DNA of 64,000 nt from the NCBI GenBank assembly GCA_963204815.1, contig CAUJHQ010000158.1, forward strand, positions 1 to 64,000. Reading direction: 5' to 3'. A program made the translations under genes and the position numbers. The notes under the pieces were generated by a model that saw only the letters and a list, made by a program, of their open reading frames with translations, did no database searches and was not told where the DNA came from. The DNA is from Pseudomonadota bacterium. GTDB taxonomy: Bacteria; Pseudomonadota; Gammaproteobacteria; Burkholderiales; Burkholderiaceae_C. Below are positions 63,889 through 64,000 of this stretch, in pieces (the first letter of the stretch is position 1; every line of letters begins with the position of its first letter).

Positions 63889-64000
63889 GGAGTCCTCGGT
63901 TCGGTCGGGGTGCGGCAAAACCGGGCGATTATAGGGACCTTGCCCTCTTCGCTCAGGGTCCGGGCGACGGCCCGGCTAGAATCCGCAGCTTCCACGGCGA

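Overview
High-GC bacterial chromosome window, most like Burkholderiales/Betaproteobacteria (inferred from gene content and order such as lplT-alr-...-radA, H-NS-type protein and PEP-CTERM protein; not confirmed by search). About 57 protein-coding genes are packed with short gaps and many 4-nt start/stop overlaps. I recognised no rRNA, tRNA, CRISPR array, transposase or prophage gene. Main blocks: (1) glycerol uptake/catabolism locus (glpT-glpS-glpD divergent from glpR-glpK); (2) paired M16 peptidases, H-NS-like protein, VOC, MtfA, GNAT, OsmC, WYL regulator and GST; (3) an orphan PEP-CTERM protein with a near-perfect sigma-54 promoter; (4) a TPR protein and a beta-propeller/Y_Y_Y/GGDEF diguanylate cyclase; (5) an operon with amidase, NTF2-like protein, dipeptide-type ABC SBP plus two ATPases and an epimerase, whose likely permeases lie about 8 kb away; (6) two uncharacterised lipoproteins divergent from an NtrC/DctD-type regulator, with a sigma-54 promoter between them, and a convergent soluble TPR-histidine kinase; (7) ALDH, LysR regulators, aminotransferase, Gpx; (8) lplT-alr-arfB-cupin-GlsB-radA; (9) ilvE, zinc-finger protein and a PAS kinase with an apparent CTG start; (10) a four-gene sensory operon (hybrid kinase with a frameshifted Hpt domain, HD-GYP regulator, beta-barrel protein, small PstS-like protein); (11) ECF sigma/anti-sigma, purU, YheT-type hydrolase, DUF2946-like protein and cytochrome c5. 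The strongest candidates for undescribed biology are the sigma-54/TPR-kinase/lipoprotein locus (27.2-32.9 kb), the kinase/HD-GYP/porin/PstS-like operon (53.0-58.9 kb) and the sigma-54-driven orphan PEP-CTERM gene (13.2-14.0 kb). All family calls come from reading motifs by eye; no database search was run.
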